A DNA stretch of 64,000 bases from Geodermatophilus aquaeductus. Its GTDB lineage: Bacteria; Actinomycetota; Actinomycetes; Mycobacteriales; Geodermatophilaceae. The stretch is taken from positions 186,001 to 250,000 of the forward strand of contig NZ_FXTJ01000001.1 in assembly GCF_900182545.1 (NCBI RefSeq), given 5' to 3'. The notes beneath the pieces were generated by a model, which saw only the letters and a list, made by a program, of their open reading frames with translations, did not search any database and was not told the DNA's origin. Below, in pieces: positions 8,986 to 19,258 of the stretch; position 1 is the first letter of the stretch; each line of letters begins with the position of its first letter. The position numbers were made by a program, and so were the translations under genes.

Positions 8986-9015
8986 ACTGTACCCCGCCTG
9001 TGGACGGCGATCCAA
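8986..9015 (-). promoter_or_regulatory. Putative infA promoter
   Basis: On the minus strand a TTGGAT -35-like hexamer (9010-9015) is separated by 18 bases from a TACAGT -10-like hexamer (8986-8991). It would start transcription near 8979, leaving a leader of about 180 bases. Position between map and infA fits a new transcription unit. Assigned by eye only. Confidence 0.5.
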
Positions 9016-9049
9016 CCCGGCCTCGGTCACAGCGGCCCTCGTACGGGCC

Positions 9050-9853
9050 TCAGGTGCGGGGCGTGATCCCGAAGGGCGCCAGCCCTGCGACGCCGCCGTC
9101 CTCCGCGGTGAGGACCCACGGGCCCTCGGGGGTGATGGCGACGGTGTGCTCGAAGTGCGCGGCGCGCGAGCCGTCCTTGGTGACGACCGTCCAGCCGTCC
9201 TCGAGCTCGACGGTGGCCGGGTCGCCGACGGTCACCATCGGCTCGATGGCCAGCGCGAGGCCCGGCACGAGCTGGGGACCGCGGCCGGCGCGGCCGTAGT
9301 TGAGGACGTGCGGGTCCTGGTGCATCTCGGTGCCGATGCCGTGCCCGCCGTAGTGGTCGACGATGCCGTAGGGGTGCTGCTCGGCGGTGACGACGTCCTC
9401 GACGGCCGCGCTGATGTCGGTCAGCCGGCCACCGGCGACGGCGCGGGCGAGCCCGGCCCACATGCTGCGCTCGGTGACGTCGATGAGCGCGGCGTCCTCG
9501 GCCGACGGCGGGCCGACGGTCACGGTCACGGCGGAGTCGCCGTGCCACCCGTGCAGGATGGCGCCGCAGTCGATGGAGATGTTGTCGCCCTCGGCGAGCG
9601 TCCGGTCCGGGTTGGGGATGCCGTGGACGATCTCGTCGTTGATCGAGGCGCAGATGCTGCCGGTGAAGCCGTGGTAGCCCAGGAACGACGGGATCGCCCC
9701 GGCCGACCGGATGGTGTCCTCGGCGATCGCGTCGAGCTCGCCGGTGGTCACGCCGGGCCGCACGGCCGCCCGGACCGCGGCGATCGCGCGCGCGACGACC
9801 AGGCCGGCGCCGCGCATGAGCTCGATCTCCTGCGGTGTCTTGATCTGGATCAT
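9050..9853 (-). CDS. map: Type I methionine aminopeptidase
   Basis: 267 residues. Removes the initiator methionine from nascent proteins. IQIKTPQEIELMRGAGLVVA at the N-terminus, the metal-site segments GHGIGTEMHQDPHVLNYG and the C-terminal LEDGWTVVTKDGSRAAHFEHTVAIT are type I hallmarks. The ATG at 9853 gives the family N-terminus; upstream codons are not conserved. It follows adk in the secY-adk-map unit with a 70-base gap. Confidence 0.97.
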   Translation of the reverse strand: MIQIKTPQEIELMRGAGLVVARAIAAVRAAVRPGVTTGELDAIAEDTIRSAGAIPSFLGYHGFTGSICASINDEIVHGIPNPDRTLAEGDNISIDCGAILHGWHGDSAVTVTVGPPSAEDAALIDVTERSMWAGLARAVAGGRLTDISAAVEDVVTAEQHPYGIVDHYGGHGIGTEMHQDPHVLNYGRAGRGPQLVPGLALAIEPMVTVGDPATVELEDGWTVVTKDGSRAAHFEHTVAITPEGPWVLTAEDGGVAGLAPFGITPRT

Positions 9854-9923
9854 GCGTCCACTCCACTTCGCCAGCAGCGGGAGGCGGGTCAGGATCCCGG
9901 CCGACATCGGCGGCGCCGTCCCC

Positions 9924-10532
9924 TCAGCTGTCGCTCGGCTGCCCGGGCTGCGGAGTACGGCCCAGGGCGGTCATCACCCGGGCGGTGACCTCCTCGACGG
10001 AGCCGATCGCGTCGATGCGCGACAGCAGCCCCTCGCCGTCGTAGAACCCCGACAGCGGCGCCGTCTGTTCCCGGTACACGTGCAGACGGCGCCGGACGGT
10101 CTCGGGCTTGTCGTCCTCGCGCTGCACCCACTCGCCGTCGACCAGCATCCGGCGGCCGGAGAGCCGGCGCACCAGCTCGTCCTCGTCGACGACGAGCTCG
10201 ACGACGCGGTCGAGGCCGTGCCCCAGCTCCTCGAGGGAGGCCCGCAGCTGCTCGGCCTGGGGGATGGTCCGCGGGAAGCCGTCGAGCAGGAAGCCGGCCT
10301 TGGCGTCCGGCTCCGCGAGCCGGTCCTTGACCATGGCGACGGTGACCTCGTCGGGCACCAGGTCGCCGGCGTCCATGAAGACCTTCGCCTTCAGGCCCAG
10401 CTCGGTCTGGCCGCTGACGTTGGCGCGGAAGATGTCCCCGGTCGAGATGGCGGGGACGGCGAGCTGGCCGGCGATGACCTGGGCCTGCGTGCCCTTGCCG
10501 GCACCGGGCGGACCCAGCAGCACGATGCGCAC
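9924..10532 (-). CDS. adk: Adenylate kinase
   Basis: 202 residues. Interconverts AMP, ADP and ATP. P-loop GPPGAGKGT (7-15), [19 protein letters not shown] and the [10 protein letters not shown] motif are present. The lid is the short, non-zinc form. The start GTG shares one base with the secY stop (TAGTG), so the pair is tightly coupled. Confidence 0.97.
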   Translation of the reverse strand: MRIVLLGPPGAGKGTQAQVIAGQLAVPAISTGDIFRANVSGQTELGLKAKVFMDAGDLVPDEVTVAMVKDRLAEPDAKAGFLLDGFPRTIPQAEQLRASLEELGHGLDRVVELVVDEDELVRRLSGRRMLVDGEWVQREDDKPETVRRRLHVYREQTAPLSGFYDGEGLLSRIDAIGSVEEVTARVMTALGRTPQPGQPSDS

Positions 10533-11842
10533 TACTTCAGGAACCCTTCGTAGTTGCGCTGGTTGAGCTGCGTCTCGATCTGCTTCACGGTCTCCAAGCC
10601 CACTCCCACCATGATCAGCACTGCGGTCCCGCCGAACGGGAAGTTCTGGTTGGCTCCCTGCTGCGTGATCGACAGGAAGAAGTTGGGCAGCACCGCGACG
10701 ATGCCCAGGTAGATCGACCCGGGCAGGGTGATCCGGGACAGCACGTACTGCAGGTACTCCGCCGTCGGCCGGCCCGGGCGGATGCCGGGGATGAAGCCGC
10801 CGTAGCGCTTCATGTCGTCGGCCCGCTCCTCGGGGTTGAAGGTGATCGACACGTAGAAGTACGTGAAGAACACGATCAGGCCGAAGTACAGCGCCACGTG
10901 CACGGGACTGCTCTGGTCGATGACGTAGTTCTCGAAGAACTGCCGGACCGGGCCGGTCTCGTCACCCTGCAGCTGGGTGATCAGCTGCGGCAGGTACAGC
11001 AGCGACGAGGCGAAGATGACCGGGATGACGCCGGCCTGGTTGACCTTCAGCGGCAGGTAGGTCGACGTCCCGCCGTACATGCGGCGGCCGACCATGCGCT
11101 TGGCGTACTGGACCGGGATGCGGCGCTGTGCCTGTTCGACGTAGATCACCGCCCCGATGATCAGCAGGGCGAAGGCACAGACGACGGTGAAGACGACGCC
11201 GCCGCGGGTCTGCAGGATCGAGCCGCCCTCGGCCGGGATGCGCGCGGCGATCGAGGTGAAGATCAGCACGGACATGCCGTTGCCGATCCCCTTCTCGGTG
11301 AGCAGCTCGCCGAGCCACATGATCACCGCGGTGCCGGCGGTCAGGGCGATGACCAGCACGACCGTCGTCCAGATGCTGTCGGACGGGATGATGTCCTGCT
11401 GGCAGCCCGGGAACAGCTGGCCGCTGCGGGCCAGGGCGATGATGCCGGTGCTCTGCAGGACCGCCAGGGCGATCGTGAGGTAGCGGGTGTACTGGGTCAG
11501 CTTCTGCTGGCCCGACTGCCCTTCCTTCTTCAGCTGCTCGAAGCGCGGGATCACCACCACCAGCAGCTGCACGATGATGCTCGCCGTGATGTACGGCATG
11601 ATCCCCAGCGCGAAGATCGACAGCCGGAGCAGCGCGCCACCGGAGAACAGGTTGACCAGCGAGTAGACGTCGCGCTGGCTGCCCTGCGAGGCCTGCTCGA
11701 GACAGCTGTTGATCGCCTCGACGGAGACGCCCGGACCGGGCACCGAGGCACCCAGCCGGTAGACGGCGATCATCGCCAGGGAGAACAGCAACTTTCGCCG
11801 GAGGTCTGGCGTCCGGAACGCCGCGGCGAACGCCTGCAGCAC
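10532..11842 (-). CDS. secY: Preprotein translocase subunit SecY
   Basis: 436 residues with ten predicted membrane segments, the protein-conducting channel partner of SecE. Key stretches are [30 protein letters not shown] (plug and TM2 region), [11 protein letters not shown], and the C-terminal NYEGFLK. The GTG at 11842 ([20 protein letters not shown]) matches family N-termini; the frame runs further upstream without conservation. It is separated from rplO by a terminator and has its own promoter candidate. Confidence 0.97.
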   Translation of the reverse strand: MLQAFAAAFRTPDLRRKLLFSLAMIAVYRLGASVPGPGVSVEAINSCLEQASQGSQRDVYSLVNLFSGGALLRLSIFALGIMPYITASIIVQLLVVVIPRFEQLKKEGQSGQQKLTQYTRYLTIALAVLQSTGIIALARSGQLFPGCQQDIIPSDSIWTTVVLVIALTAGTAVIMWLGELLTEKGIGNGMSVLIFTSIAARIPAEGGSILQTRGGVVFTVVCAFALLIIGAVIYVEQAQRRIPVQYAKRMVGRRMYGGTSTYLPLKVNQAGVIPVIFASSLLYLPQLITQLQGDETGPVRQFFENYVIDQSSPVHVALYFGLIVFFTYFYVSITFNPEERADDMKRYGGFIPGIRPGRPTAEYLQYVLSRITLPGSIYLGIVAVLPNFFLSITQQGANQNFPFGGTAVLIMVGVGLETVKQIETQLNQRNYEGFLK

Positions 11843-11867
11843 GTGCCCTCCCCTGCTCGGTCGGATG

Positions 11868-11873
11868 AGGTTA
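11868..11873 (-). promoter_or_regulatory. Putative secY promoter (extended -10)
   Basis: The minus strand reads TGCTAACCT, an extended -10 with the actinobacterial TANNNT pattern, about 26 bases before the secY GTG. No good -35 hexamer is seen at normal spacing. It lies directly after the rplO terminator, where a promoter is needed. Confidence 0.45.
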
Positions 11874-11980
11874 GCAACGGTGGGGGTCGCGCCGGTCACA
11901 CCCTCCCCCGTCGGTGGTGACCGGCGGGGCGGGGCGGACGGCTCCCCCGGCCCGTGCGCGGTGCGCCGGGCCGGACAGCA

Positions 11981-12018
11981 GACGACCCCCGGGGCGCTGG
12001 TGCTCCCCGGGGGTCGTC
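11981..12018 (-). terminator. rplO terminator separating spc genes from secY
   Basis: Perfect 14-bp inverted repeat (arms 11981-11994 and 12005-12018, 10-base loop) starting about 6 bases after the rplO stop. It should end or attenuate the ribosomal spc transcript before secY-adk-map. Confidence 0.75.
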
Positions 12019-12023
12019 GGCGG

Positions 12024-12467
12024 TCAGATGCGGGTGGTGCTGCCCCCGGCCGCGGCGATCTTCTCGGCGGCGGAGGCGGAGAAGGCGTGCGCGTGCACGG
12101 TGACCTGGACGCCGCCCAGCTCACCGGTCCCGAGGACCTTCACCGGCTGACCCCGGCGGACGGCGCCGGCGGCAGCGAGGTTGTCGGGGTCGACGTGCCC
12201 GCCCTGCGGGAACAGCGCCGCGATCCGGTCGAGGTTGACGACCTGGAACACGACCCGGTTCGGGTTCTTGAAGCCCGACATCTTGGGCAGCCGCATGTGC
12301 AGCGGCGTCTGGCCGCCCTCGAAGCGCGCGGAGGTGTTGCCACGCGCCCCGGTGCCCTTGGTGCCGCGACCGGCGGTCTTGCCCTTGGAGCCCTCACCAC
12401 GGCCGACTCGCGTCTTGGGGGTGTGGGCGCCGGGGGCCGGACGCAGGTGGTGGATCTTGATGGTCAT
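12024..12467 (-). CDS. rplO: 50S ribosomal protein L15
   Basis: 147 residues, uL15. N-terminal [37 protein letters not shown] region and the GFKNPNR motif are typical. Last ribosomal gene of the spc unit here, with a terminator hairpin immediately downstream. Confidence 0.97.
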   Translation of the reverse strand: MTIKIHHLRPAPGAHTPKTRVGRGEGSKGKTAGRGTKGTGARGNTSARFEGGQTPLHMRLPKMSGFKNPNRVVFQVVNLDRIAALFPQGGHVDPDNLAAAGAVRRGQPVKVLGTGELGGVQVTVHAHAFSASAAEKIAAAGGSTTRI

Positions 12468-12480
12468 GAGGGGTCCCTGC

Positions 12481-12660
12481 TCAGATCTCTTCGACGGTGA
12501 CGAGGTGCGTCACCGTGGCGACCATCCCGCGGATCTCGGGACGGTCCTCCTGCACGACCGTGTCGTGGATCCGCTTGAGGCCCAGCGAGCGCAGCGTCTG
12601 CCGCTGGTTGGGCTTCGAGCCGATCGCCGACCGGACCTGGGTGACCTTCAGCTGCGCCAT
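12481..12660 (-). CDS. rpmD: 50S ribosomal protein L30
   Basis: 59 residues, uL30. [36 protein letters not shown] is diagnostic. The ATG at 12660 begins two bases from the rpsE stop. An in-frame start 7 codons upstream is not conserved. Confidence 0.96.
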   Translation of the reverse strand: MAQLKVTQVRSAIGSKPNQRQTLRSLGLKRIHDTVVQEDRPEIRGMVATVTHLVTVEEI

Positions 12661-12661
12661 G

Positions 12662-13276
12662 TCAGACCCCCTGACCCGCACGCGCCCGCAGCATGGCCGC
12701 GGGGGCGACGTCCTCGAGGGGCAGCCCGCGACGGGCGGCGATCTCCTCGGGGCGGACGAGGTCCTTCAGCGCCTGCATGGTGGCGTGCACGATGTTGATC
12801 GGGTTCGACGAGCCGAGGCTCTTCGAGAGCACGTCGTGGATGCCGGCGCACTCGAGCACGGCACGCACCGGGCCACCGGCGATGACACCGGTACCGGGGC
12901 TGGCCGGCTTGAGCAGCACGACGCCGGCCGCCGCCTCACCCTGCACCGGGTGCGGGATGGTGCTGGCGATGCGCGGCACCTTGTAGAAGTGCTTCTTGGC
13001 CTCCTCGACGCCCTTGGCGATGGCCGCGGGCACCTCCTTGGCCTTGCCGTAGCCGACGCCCACGGTGCCGTCACCGTCGCCGACGATCACCAGCGCGGTG
13101 AAGCTGAAGCGCCGACCGCCCTTGACGACCTTCGACACGCGGTTGATGGCCACCACGCGCTCGATGAAGTTGCTCTTCTCGGCAGGCGCGCCGCCGGGCC
13201 CCCGCCCGCCGTCACGACGGTCACGGCGGTCGTTGCCGCCGCCGGCGCCGCCGCCGCGTCGCTGTGGTCCTGGCAT
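12662..13276 (-). CDS. rpsE: 30S ribosomal protein S5
   Basis: 204 residues, uS5. A Gly/Arg/Asp-rich N-terminal extension (about 1-30) precedes the double-stranded-RNA-binding domain ([30 protein letters not shown]) and the C-terminal domain with [24 protein letters not shown]. The ATG at 13276 gives the conserved MPGPQRRG start; upstream frame is not conserved. Confidence 0.97.
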   Translation of the reverse strand: MPGPQRRGGGAGGGNDRRDRRDGGRGPGGAPAEKSNFIERVVAINRVSKVVKGGRRFSFTALVIVGDGDGTVGVGYGKAKEVPAAIAKGVEEAKKHFYKVPRIASTIPHPVQGEAAAGVVLLKPASPGTGVIAGGPVRAVLECAGIHDVLSKSLGSSNPINIVHATMQALKDLVRPEEIAARRGLPLEDVAPAAMLRARAGQGV

Positions 13277-13316
13277 CAGACGTCCCTCTCGATCTGCTGG
13301 TTGACGGTGCTGGTCA

Positions 13317-13739
13317 TCAGAAGTCCAGCCCGCCCTCTCGTGCACCGTCGGCGAGCGCGGCGATGCGGCCCTGGTAGCGGTTGCCACCCCGGTCGAAGAC
13401 GACCTTGGTGATGCCGGCGGCCTGGGCACGCTCGGCGACCAGGGTCCCGACGCGGCGGGCCAGGGCGGACTTGTCGCCCTCGGCCTGGCGCAGGCTGGCG
13501 TCCAGCGTCGAGGCGCTCACCAGCGTACGGCCGACGGTGTCGTCGACGACCTGGACGTGGATGTGCCGCGAGCTGCGGTTGACCACCAGGCGCGGACGCT
13601 CCGCCGTGCCGGCGACCCGCTTGCGGAGCCGGTTGTGGCGGCGCAGCCGCGAGACACGGCGCGCGGTGCTGACGTCGGTGCCGACGGGCGTGTGCACCCG
13701 GGCCCGCTTGGCCCCGTTCTGTGAACTGGTCTGTGCCAT
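13317..13739 (-). CDS. rplR: 50S ribosomal protein L18
   Basis: 140 residues, uL18, which binds 5S r[44 protein letters not shown] is typical. The start is set at the ATG whose A overlaps the rplF stop (TGATG); a GTG one codon upstream is possible. Confidence 0.97.
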   Translation of the reverse strand: MAQTSSQNGAKRARVHTPVGTDVSTARRVSRLRRHNRLRKRVAGTAERPRLVVNRSSRHIHVQVVDDTVGRTLVSASTLDASLRQAEGDKSALARRVGTLVAERAQAAGITKVVFDRGGNRYQGRIAALADGAREGGLDF

Positions 13740-14278
13740 CACTTACCCGTCTTCCCGACCTTGCGCTTGACGACCTCGCCCTGGTAGCGGACGCCCTTGC
13801 CCTTGTAGGGGTCGGGCCGGCGCAGCTTGCGGATGTTGGCGGCCACCTGGCCGACCTGCTGCTTGTCGATGCCGGTGACCCGCAGGCGGGTCGGCGACTC
13901 GACGGTGAAGGTGATGCCCTCCGGCGCCCGCACGGGAACCGGGTGGCTGAAGCCGAGGGCGAACTCCAGGTCCGACCCGCGGGCCTGGACGCGGTAGCCG
14001 ACGCCGACGATCTCGAGGGTCTTGGTGTAGCCCTCGGTCACCCCGGTGATCATGTTGGCGATCAGGGTGCGGGACAGACCGTGCAGGGCCCGGCTCTCGC
14101 GCTCGTCGTTGGGCCGCTGGACGCTCAGGGTGCCGTCCTCGGTGCGGTCGACGGTGATCGGCGTCGCGACGGTGTGGGCCAGGGTGCCCTTGGGGCCCTT
14201 CACGCTGACCGTCTGGCCGTCGATGGTGACGTCGACGCCACCGGGCACCGGAATCGGCAGTCGTCCGATCCGTGACAT
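13739..14278 (-). CDS. rplF: 50S ribosomal protein L6
   Basis: 179 residues, uL6 with two repeated domains. [33 protein letters not shown] and the C-terminal [27 protein letters not shown] are hallmarks. Overlaps rplR start by one base. Confidence 0.98.
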   Translation of the reverse strand: MSRIGRLPIPVPGGVDVTIDGQTVSVKGPKGTLAHTVATPITVDRTEDGTLSVQRPNDERESRALHGLSRTLIANMITGVTEGYTKTLEIVGVGYRVQARGSDLEFALGFSHPVPVRAPEGITFTVESPTRLRVTGIDKQQVGQVAANIRKLRRPDPYKGKGVRYQGEVVKRKVGKTGK

Positions 14279-14292
14279 CTCGCTCGCTCCTC

Positions 14293-14703
14293 TTACCAGA
14301 CGTAGGCGAGGACTTCCCCGCCCACGCCCTTCTTGTTCGCCTGCCGGTCGGTCAGCAGCCCGGTGGAGGTGGAGATGATCGCCACCCCGAGGCCGCCGAG
14401 CACCTTGGGCAGTGCGTTCGACTTCGCGTAGACCCGCAGGCCCGGCTTGGACACCCGGCGCACCCCGGCGATGCTGCGCTCGCGGTTCGGGCCGTACTTC
14501 AGGTCGATCACGAGCTCCTTGCGGGTGGAGCCGTCCTTCTCGACCTCGTCGACGCGCCAGCCGGCGATGTAGCCCTCCTGCTGGAGGATCTCGGCGATGT
14601 GCGTCTTGAGCTTCGACGACGGCATCGCTGCCGAGTCGTGGTAGGCCGTGTTCGCGTTGCGCAGCCGCGTGAGCATGTCCGCGATCGGGTCGGTCATCGT
14701 CAT
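14293..14703 (-). CDS. rpsH: 30S ribosomal protein S8
   Basis: 136 residues, uS8, a primary 16S binder and classical translational repressor of the spc operon in E. coli. [24 protein letters not shown] is diagnostic, as is the C-terminal [22 protein letters not shown] 14703 chosen over a non-conserved upstream start; an ATG two codons later is also possible. Confidence 0.97.
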   Translation of the reverse strand: MTMTDPIADMLTRLRNANTAYHDSAAMPSSKLKTHIAEILQQEGYIAGWRVDEVEKDGSTRKELVIDLKYGPNRERSIAGVRRVSKPGLRVYAKSNALPKVLGGLGVAIISTSTGLLTDRQANKKGVGGEVLAYVW

Positions 14704-14766
14704 GGGTGTCGTGCCTCTCTCGCCGCGGTTCCGCACGCGTCCCTCGCGTGGGCCTGTCGGCGACCG

Positions 14767-14776
14767 GGTGGTGCTG
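14767..14776 (-). repeat. CAGCACCACC decamer, rpsN-rpsH spacer
   Basis: Exact decamer on the sense strand, starting four bases 3' of the 12-bp rpsN-rpsH hairpin. This hairpin-then-decamer arrangement is also seen after rplL. Confidence 0.55.
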
Positions 14777-14780
14777 TGGT

Positions 14781-14811
14781 CCCGCCCCGCGCGGTCAGCG
14801 CGCGGGGCGGG
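14781..14811 (-). terminator. Hairpin in rpsN-rpsH spacer
   Basis: Perfect 12-bp inverted repeat (14781-14792 / 14800-14811, 7-base loop) starting about 10 bases after the rpsN stop. Since rpsH follows without a new promoter being evident, it may be a partial terminator or a regulatory site such as an S8 target mimic. Function not shown by sequence. Confidence 0.5.
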
Positions 14812-14820
14812 GACGTGCGA

Positions 14821-15006
14821 CTACCAGCTGGACTTGGCCACGCCGGGCAGCTCGCCGGCGTGCGCCATCTCCCGCAGGCAGATCCGGCACAGGCCGAACT
14901 TGCGGAAGACGGAGTGCGGACGACCGCACCGCTGGCAGCGGGTGTAGCCGCGGACCGCGAACTTGGGCTTGCGGGCCGCCTTGTTGATCAGCGCCTTCTT
15001 GGCCAT
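14821..15006 (-). CDS. rpsN: 30S ribosomal protein S14 type Z (zinc form)
   Basis: 61 residues, the short zinc-ribbon form of uS14 with Cys24, Cys27, Cys40 and Cys43. [24 protein letters not shown] and [24 protein letters not shown] match actinobacterial type Z. A zinc-free paralog, if the genome has one, is not in this window. Confidence 0.98.
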   Translation of the reverse strand: MAKKALINKAARKPKFAVRGYTRCQRCGRPHSVFRKFGLCRICLREMAHAGELPGVAKSSW

Positions 15007-15042
15007 CTCGGTGTCTCCCTGCTCCTCTGTCCGGTGCCCGGC

Positions 15043-15627
15043 TCAGCGGATGGTGGTGACGACGGTCTGGCCGGCGAACGGGAAGCCCAGGAGGCGGAGC
15101 AGCTCGCGACCCTCCTCGTCGTTCGTGGCGGTGGTGACCAGCGTGATGTCCATGCCGCGCGGCCGGTCGATCTTGTCGACGTCGATCTCGCGGAACATGG
15201 ACTGCTCGGTCAGGCCGAACGTGTAGTTGCCGTGCCCGTCGAACTGCTTGGCGTTCAGGCCGCGGAAGTCGCGGATACGGGGCAGGGCCAGCGCCAGGAG
15301 CCGGTCGAGGAACTCCCACATGCGGTCGCCCCGGAGGGTGACCTTGGCGCCGATGGGCATGCCCTCGCGCAGCTTGAACTGGGCGATGGACTTGCGGGCC
15401 CGGACGACGGCCGGACGCTGGCCGGTGATGGCGGTGAGGTCGCGGACCGCGCCGTCCATCAGCTTGGCGTCGCGGGTGGCCTCGCCGACGCCCATGTTGA
15501 CCACGATCTTCGTCAGCCGCGGGATCTGCATGACGTTCTCGTAGCCGAACTCGTCCTGCAGGGCCGGCGCGATCGACTCGCGGTAGTGCGCCAGCAGACG
15601 CGGGAGCTCACGGGTGGGTGCAGTCAT
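15043..15627 (-). CDS. rplE: 50S ribosomal protein L5
   Basis: 194 residues, uL5, which binds 5S rRNA in the central protuberance. [36 protein letters not shown] and [33 protein letters not shown] are conserved. Separated from rplX by two bases. Confidence 0.98.
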   Translation of the reverse strand: MTAPTRELPRLLAHYRESIAPALQDEFGYENVMQIPRLTKIVVNMGVGEATRDAKLMDGAVRDLTAITGQRPAVVRARKSIAQFKLREGMPIGAKVTLRGDRMWEFLDRLLALALPRIRDFRGLNAKQFDGHGNYTFGLTEQSMFREIDVDKIDRPRGMDITLVTTATNDEEGRELLRLLGFPFAGQTVVTTIR

Positions 15628-15629
15628 CG

Positions 15630-15971
15630 TCAGAGGTCCTTACCGGTCCGCCGCGACACCCGGATGTTGCGGCCTTCCTCGTCCTTGCGGGAGCCGATGC
15701 GGGTCGGGTTGCCCTCGGAGTCGATCACCATCACGTTGCTCACGTGGATGGGAGCCTCCTGGGTGACGATCCCGCCCTGCTGCGCGCCCCGCTGGTTCGA
15801 GCTGATGCGGGTGTGCTTCTTCACCCGGCCGACGCCCTCGACGAGGACCTTCTGCAGCTTGGGGTAGGCGGCGATCACCCGGCCACGGGCGCCCTTGTCC
15901 TTGCCGGCGAGCACCACGACGGTGTCGCCCTTCTTGACCTTCATGGACGGCGTCTTCTCGTTCTTCGCCAT
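15630..15971 (-). CDS. rplX: 50S ribosomal protein L24
   Basis: 113 residues, uL24 with an N-terminal KOW motif ([21 protein letters not shown]) and the conserved [14 protein letters not shown] stretch. Assembly initiator of the 50S subunit. Two-base gap from rplN. Confidence 0.98.
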   Translation of the reverse strand: MAKNEKTPSMKVKKGDTVVVLAGKDKGARGRVIAAYPKLQKVLVEGVGRVKKHTRISSNQRGAQQGGIVTQEAPIHVSNVMVIDSEGNPTRIGSRKDEEGRNIRVSRRTGKDL

Positions 15972-15973
15972 GG

Positions 15974-16342
15974 TCAGAGCACCTCCGGGGCCAGCGAGAT
16001 GATCCGCATGAAGCGCTTGTCGCGCAGCTCGCGGCCGACGGGGCCGAAGATGCGGGTGCCGCGCGGGTCGCCGCTGTCGCGGATGATCACCGCGGCGTTC
16101 TCGTCGAAGCGGATGTAGGAGCCGTCGGGACGACGACGCTCCTTGGCGGTGCGGACGACGACGGCCTTGACCACGTCGCCCTTCTTGACGCCGGCGCCGG
16201 GGATGGCGTCCTTCACGGTGCCGACGATCACGTCACCGATGCCCGCATAGCGCCGCCCGGACCCGCCGAGCACCCGGATGCAGAGGATCTCCTTCGCACC
16301 GGTGTTGTCGGCGACCCGGAGCCGCGACTCCTGCTGGATCAC
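15974..16342 (-). CDS. rplN: 50S ribosomal protein L14
   Basis: 122 residues, uL14. [37 protein letters not shown] is the textbook N-terminus. First gene of the spc unit; a terminator-like hairpin separates it from rpsQ, so it should have its own promoter in the 68 bases before 16411, although no hexamers there are convincing. Confidence 0.98.
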   Translation of the reverse strand: MIQQESRLRVADNTGAKEILCIRVLGGSGRRYAGIGDVIVGTVKDAIPGAGVKKGDVVKAVVVRTAKERRRPDGSYIRFDENAAVIIRDSGDPRGTRIFGPVGRELRDKRFMRIISLAPEVL

Positions 16343-16410
16343 GTCCTACTCCCAATCTCAGTGGTGACAGCCGGGCCGGAACGGTGAACCGGCTGTCCGG
16401 TACCCACGTG

Positions 16411-16446
16411 CGGACGCACCGGCAGCGCTTGCCGCCGGTGCGTCCG
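16411..16446 (-). terminator. Terminator between rpsQ (S10 unit) and rplN (spc unit)
   Basis: Perfect 13-bp inverted repeat (16411-16423 / 16434-16446, 10-base loop) in the 222-bp spacer between rpsQ and rplN. A second, 7-bp palindrome (16534-16548) lies closer to the rpsQ stop. Together they mark the boundary between the S10 and spc transcription units. Confidence 0.7.
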
Positions 16447-16564
16447 ACACGGGAACCGGGATGTGGCGCTCACCCGGAGGGGCGCCAGTCGTCCAGGGTA
16501 CCCGGTCCCGCGACCCGCCCCGGAGGGCGTGGGTCACAGGGCCTGTGAGGACCCCCGACGGGTC

Positions 16565-16864
16565 TTACTTGGCCTTCTCGAGGACCTCGACCAGCCGCCA
16601 CCGCTTGGTGGCCGACAGCGGCCGGGTCTCCATGATCTGCACGCGGTCACCGATGCCGGCGACCCCCTGCTCGTCGTGGGCCTTCAGCTTGCTCGTGCGG
16701 CGCAGGACCTTGCCGTAGAGGCCGTGCTTCACGCGGTCCTCGACCTCGACGACGATGGTCTTGTCCATCTTGTCGCTGACGACGAGGCCCTCGCGGACCT
16801 TGCGGTACCCACGACCGGCCAGGCCGGGGCCGCTGGCGACAGCGGCGTTGTCGGTCTCGCTCAT
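16565..16864 (-). CDS. rpsQ: 30S ribosomal protein S17
   Basis: 99 residues, uS17, OB fold. [45 protein letters not shown] is conserved, after a short non-conserved N-terminal extension. The start overlaps the rpmC stop by four bases. Confidence 0.98.
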   Translation of the reverse strand: MSETDNAAVASGPGLAGRGYRKVREGLVVSDKMDKTIVVEVEDRVKHGLYGKVLRRTSKLKAHDEQGVAGIGDRVQIMETRPLSATKRWRLVEVLEKAK

Positions 16865-17094
16865 GCCACACCCTCGTTCGGGGCGACCGAGAGACCCAGC
16901 TCGCGCTCGCGCATGATCGTGTAGATCCGCGCGATGTCGCGACGCACGGTCTGCAGTCGCCGGTTGTTGTCCAGCTGGCCCGTGGCCACCTGGAACCGCA
17001 GGTTGAACAGTTCTTCCTTGTGCTCACGCAGCCGCGTGGCGAGCTCGTCGGCCGAGAGCTCGCGCAGCTCCGGGGCGGTCAGACCGGCGGCCAT
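16861..17094 (-). CDS. rpmC: 50S ribosomal protein L29
   Basis: 77 residues, uL29, helical protein near the exit tunnel. [39 protein letters not shown] is the family signature. The ATG at 17094 overlaps the rplP stop (TGATG). Confidence 0.97.
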   Translation of the reverse strand: MAAGLTAPELRELSADELATRLREHKEELFNLRFQVATGQLDNNRRLQTVRRDIARIYTIMRERELGLSVAPNEGVA

Positions 17095-17510
17095 CACACC
17101 TCTCCTTCGCGCGTGATGAAGCGGCACTTCATGGGCAGCTTGTGGATGGCGCGGCGCATGGCCTCGCGGGCCACGGGCTCGGACACACCCGACAGCTCGA
17201 ACATGACGCGACCGGGCTTGACGTTGGCCACCCACCACTCGGGCGAGCCCTTGCCGGACCCCATGCGGGTCTCGGCCGGCTTCTTGGTGAGCGGACGGTC
17301 CGGGTAGATCGAGATCCAGACCTTGCCGCCACGGCGGATGTGCCGGGTCATGGCGATACGGGCGGACTCGATCTGCCGGTTCGTCACGTAGGCCGGCTCC
17401 AGGGCCTGGATGGCGTACTCACCGAAGTTGATCTCGGTGCCGCCCTTGGCCCGGCCGGAGCGGCCCGGGTGGTGCTGCTTGCGGTGCTTGACGCGCCGTG
17501 GGATCAGCAC
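17094..17510 (-). CDS. rplP: 50S ribosomal protein L16
   Basis: 138 residues, uL16, contacting A-site t[27 protein letters not shown] and [36 protein letters not shown] are conserved. GTG start; overlaps rpmC by one base. Confidence 0.98.
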   Translation of the reverse strand: MLIPRRVKHRKQHHPGRSGRAKGGTEINFGEYAIQALEPAYVTNRQIESARIAMTRHIRRGGKVWISIYPDRPLTKKPAETRMGSGKGSPEWWVANVKPGRVMFELSGVSEPVAREAMRRAIHKLPMKCRFITREGEV

Positions 17511-17513
17511 GTG

Positions 17514-18437
17514 TCAGCCCTCCGTCGTCTCGGTCGCGGTCGACTCGGCCGCGGCGGTCGCCTCGGGGCCGGCGGCCTCGGCGACGGTCTGCTCGGGCGC
17601 GATCTCACCCGAGGTCACGGCCACGGTGCTGTCGGCCGCCGTGGTGTCGGCCGCCGTCTCCGGGCCGGTCGAGGACTCGGCCGCGGCGCGGCCGGCCTCG
17701 GTGCCACCGGCGGTGGTGCCGCTGGAGCCCGAGCGGCGCGGCCGCTGCGGGCGCTCGCGGCGCTGCTGCCGGGCGGCGAGGGCCTCGAGGGCCTCGCGCT
17801 CGGCACGGGAGCCGCTGACGTCGCCCTTGTAGATCCACACCTTCACGCCGATGCGGCCGAAGGTGGTGCGGGCCTCGTACAGGCCGTAGTCGATGTTCGC
17901 GCGGAGGGTGTGCAGCGGCACGCGACCCTCGCGGTAGAACTCCGACCGGCTCATCTCGGTGCCGCCCAGGCGCCCGGAGCACTGCACCCGGATGCCCTTG
18001 ACCTGCGGGCTGCGCTGAGCCGACTGCATGGCCTTGCGCATGGCGCGGCGGAAGCTGACGCGGCTCGACAGCTGCTCGGCCACGGCCTGGGCCACGAGCT
18101 GCGCGTCGGCCTCGGGGTTCTTCACCTCGAGGATGTTCAGCTGCACCTGCTTGCCGGTGAGCTTCTCCAGCTCGCCGCGGATGCGGTCGGCCTCGGCGCC
18201 GCGGCGGCCGATGACGATGCCCGGCCGGGCGGTGTGGATGTCGACCCGGACCCGGTCACGGGTGCGCTCGATCTCCACCTTCGAGATGCCGGCGCGCTCC
18301 ATGCCCTTGGTCATGAGCTTGCGGATGGCCACGTCTTCCTTGACGTAGTCCTTGTAGAGCTTGTCGGCGTACCACCGGGACTTGTAGTCGGTGGTGATGC
18401 CCAGGCGGAACCCGTGCGGGTTGACCTTCTGACCCAC
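17514..18437 (-). CDS. rpsC: 30S ribosomal protein S3 with long C-terminal extension
   Basis: 307 residues, uS3. [14 protein letters not shown] opens the KH domain (about 40-107, [27 protein letters not shown]), which lines the mRNA entry tunnel. The C-terminal S3 domain ends near residue 215 ([17 protein letters not shown]). The remaining ~90 residues are Arg- then Thr/Ala/Glu-rich and look disordered. Actinobacterial S3 often has a tail, but this is long. GTG start shares a base with the rplV stop (TAGTG). Confidence 0.97.
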   Translation of the reverse strand: MGQKVNPHGFRLGITTDYKSRWYADKLYKDYVKEDVAIRKLMTKGMERAGISKVEIERTRDRVRVDIHTARPGIVIGRRGAEADRIRGELEKLTGKQVQLNILEVKNPEADAQLVAQAVAEQLSSRVSFRRAMRKAMQSAQRSPQVKGIRVQCSGRLGGTEMSRSEFYREGRVPLHTLRANIDYGLYEARTTFGRIGVKVWIYKGDVSGSRAEREALEALAARQQRRERPQRPRRSGSSGTTAGGTEAGRAAAESSTGPETAADTTAADSTVAVTSGEIAPEQTVAEAAGPEATAAAESTATETTEG

Positions 18438-18928
18438 TAGCGGGTCCCTCCCCTCGTGTTGGAGCGCTGCTGCGTGCCCTGCTGCTGCCCGGTCTGCTGC
18501 GATGCCGGGCCGGACTGGCCGGTGCGGCGACGGGCGGTGCGCGACTTGCCGGCGAGCTCGGCGCTGGCGCCGACCTCGCTCACCTCGACGGTGATGTGGC
18601 TGGTCCGCTTGTTGATGCGGTAGGCGCGGCCCTGGGCGCGCGGCCGGATCCGCTTCATGGTCGGGCCCTCGTCGACGTAGGCCGCGCTCACGACGAGCGC
18701 CGCCGGGTCGAGCCGGAGGTTGTGCTCGGCGTTGGCGACGGCGCTGGCGACGACCTTGGCCACCGGCTCGCTGGCGGCCTGCGGGGCGAACCGCAGCAGC
18801 GCCAGGGCCTCGTCGGTGGGCAGGTAGCGGATGAGGTCCACCACCCGCCGTGCCTTCATGGGGGCGACGCGGACGCCACGGGCGATGGCCCGGGCGACCT
18901 GCGTCTCCTCACCCAACTGGGAAGTCAT
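18437..18928 (-). CDS. rplV: 50S ribosomal protein L22
   Basis: 163 residues, uL22, which lines the exit tunnel. [31 protein letters not shown] and the C-terminal [24 protein letters not shown] hairpin are conserved. About 40 C-terminal residues (Gln/Thr/Ser/Arg-rich) extend past the family core. Confidence 0.97.
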   Translation of the reverse strand: MTSQLGEETQVARAIARGVRVAPMKARRVVDLIRYLPTDEALALLRFAPQAASEPVAKVVASAVANAEHNLRLDPAALVVSAAYVDEGPTMKRIRPRAQGRAYRINKRTSHITVEVSEVGASAELAGKSRTARRRTGQSGPASQQTGQQQGTQQRSNTRGGTR

Positions 18929-18953
18929 CTCGTGTCTCTCTCTCAGACCAGGC

Positions 18954-19235
18954 TCAGCCGCGCCGCGACCGGCGGTCGTCCTTGACGTGACCCCGGAAGG
19001 TCCGGGTCGGGGCGAACTCGCCGAGCTTGTGCCCGACCATGGCCTCGGTCACGAAGACCGGGACGTGCTTGCGACCGTCGTGCACGGCGATGGTGTGGCC
19101 GAGCATGTCCGGGATGATCGTCGAGCGACGGGACCAGGTCCGGATGACGGTCTTGGTGCCCTTCTCGTTCTGCGCGTCCACCTTCTTGAGCAGGTGGTCG
19201 TCGACGAACGGGCCCTTCTTCAGGCTGCGTGGCAT
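18954..19235 (-). CDS. rpsS: 30S ribosomal protein S19
   Basis: 93 residues, uS19 of the 30S head. [23 protein letters not shown] and [44 protein letters not shown] are diagnostic. Confidence 0.98.
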   Translation of the reverse strand: MPRSLKKGPFVDDHLLKKVDAQNEKGTKTVIRTWSRRSTIIPDMLGHTIAVHDGRKHVPVFVTEAMVGHKLGEFAPTRTFRGHVKDDRRSRRG

Positions 19236-19258
19236 GTCTGTCGGACTCCTCTACCCGC

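Noticed and set aside
16343..16410. rplN promoter
   Set aside because: A promoter is expected after the rpsQ terminator, but no hexamer pair with acceptable spacing was found.
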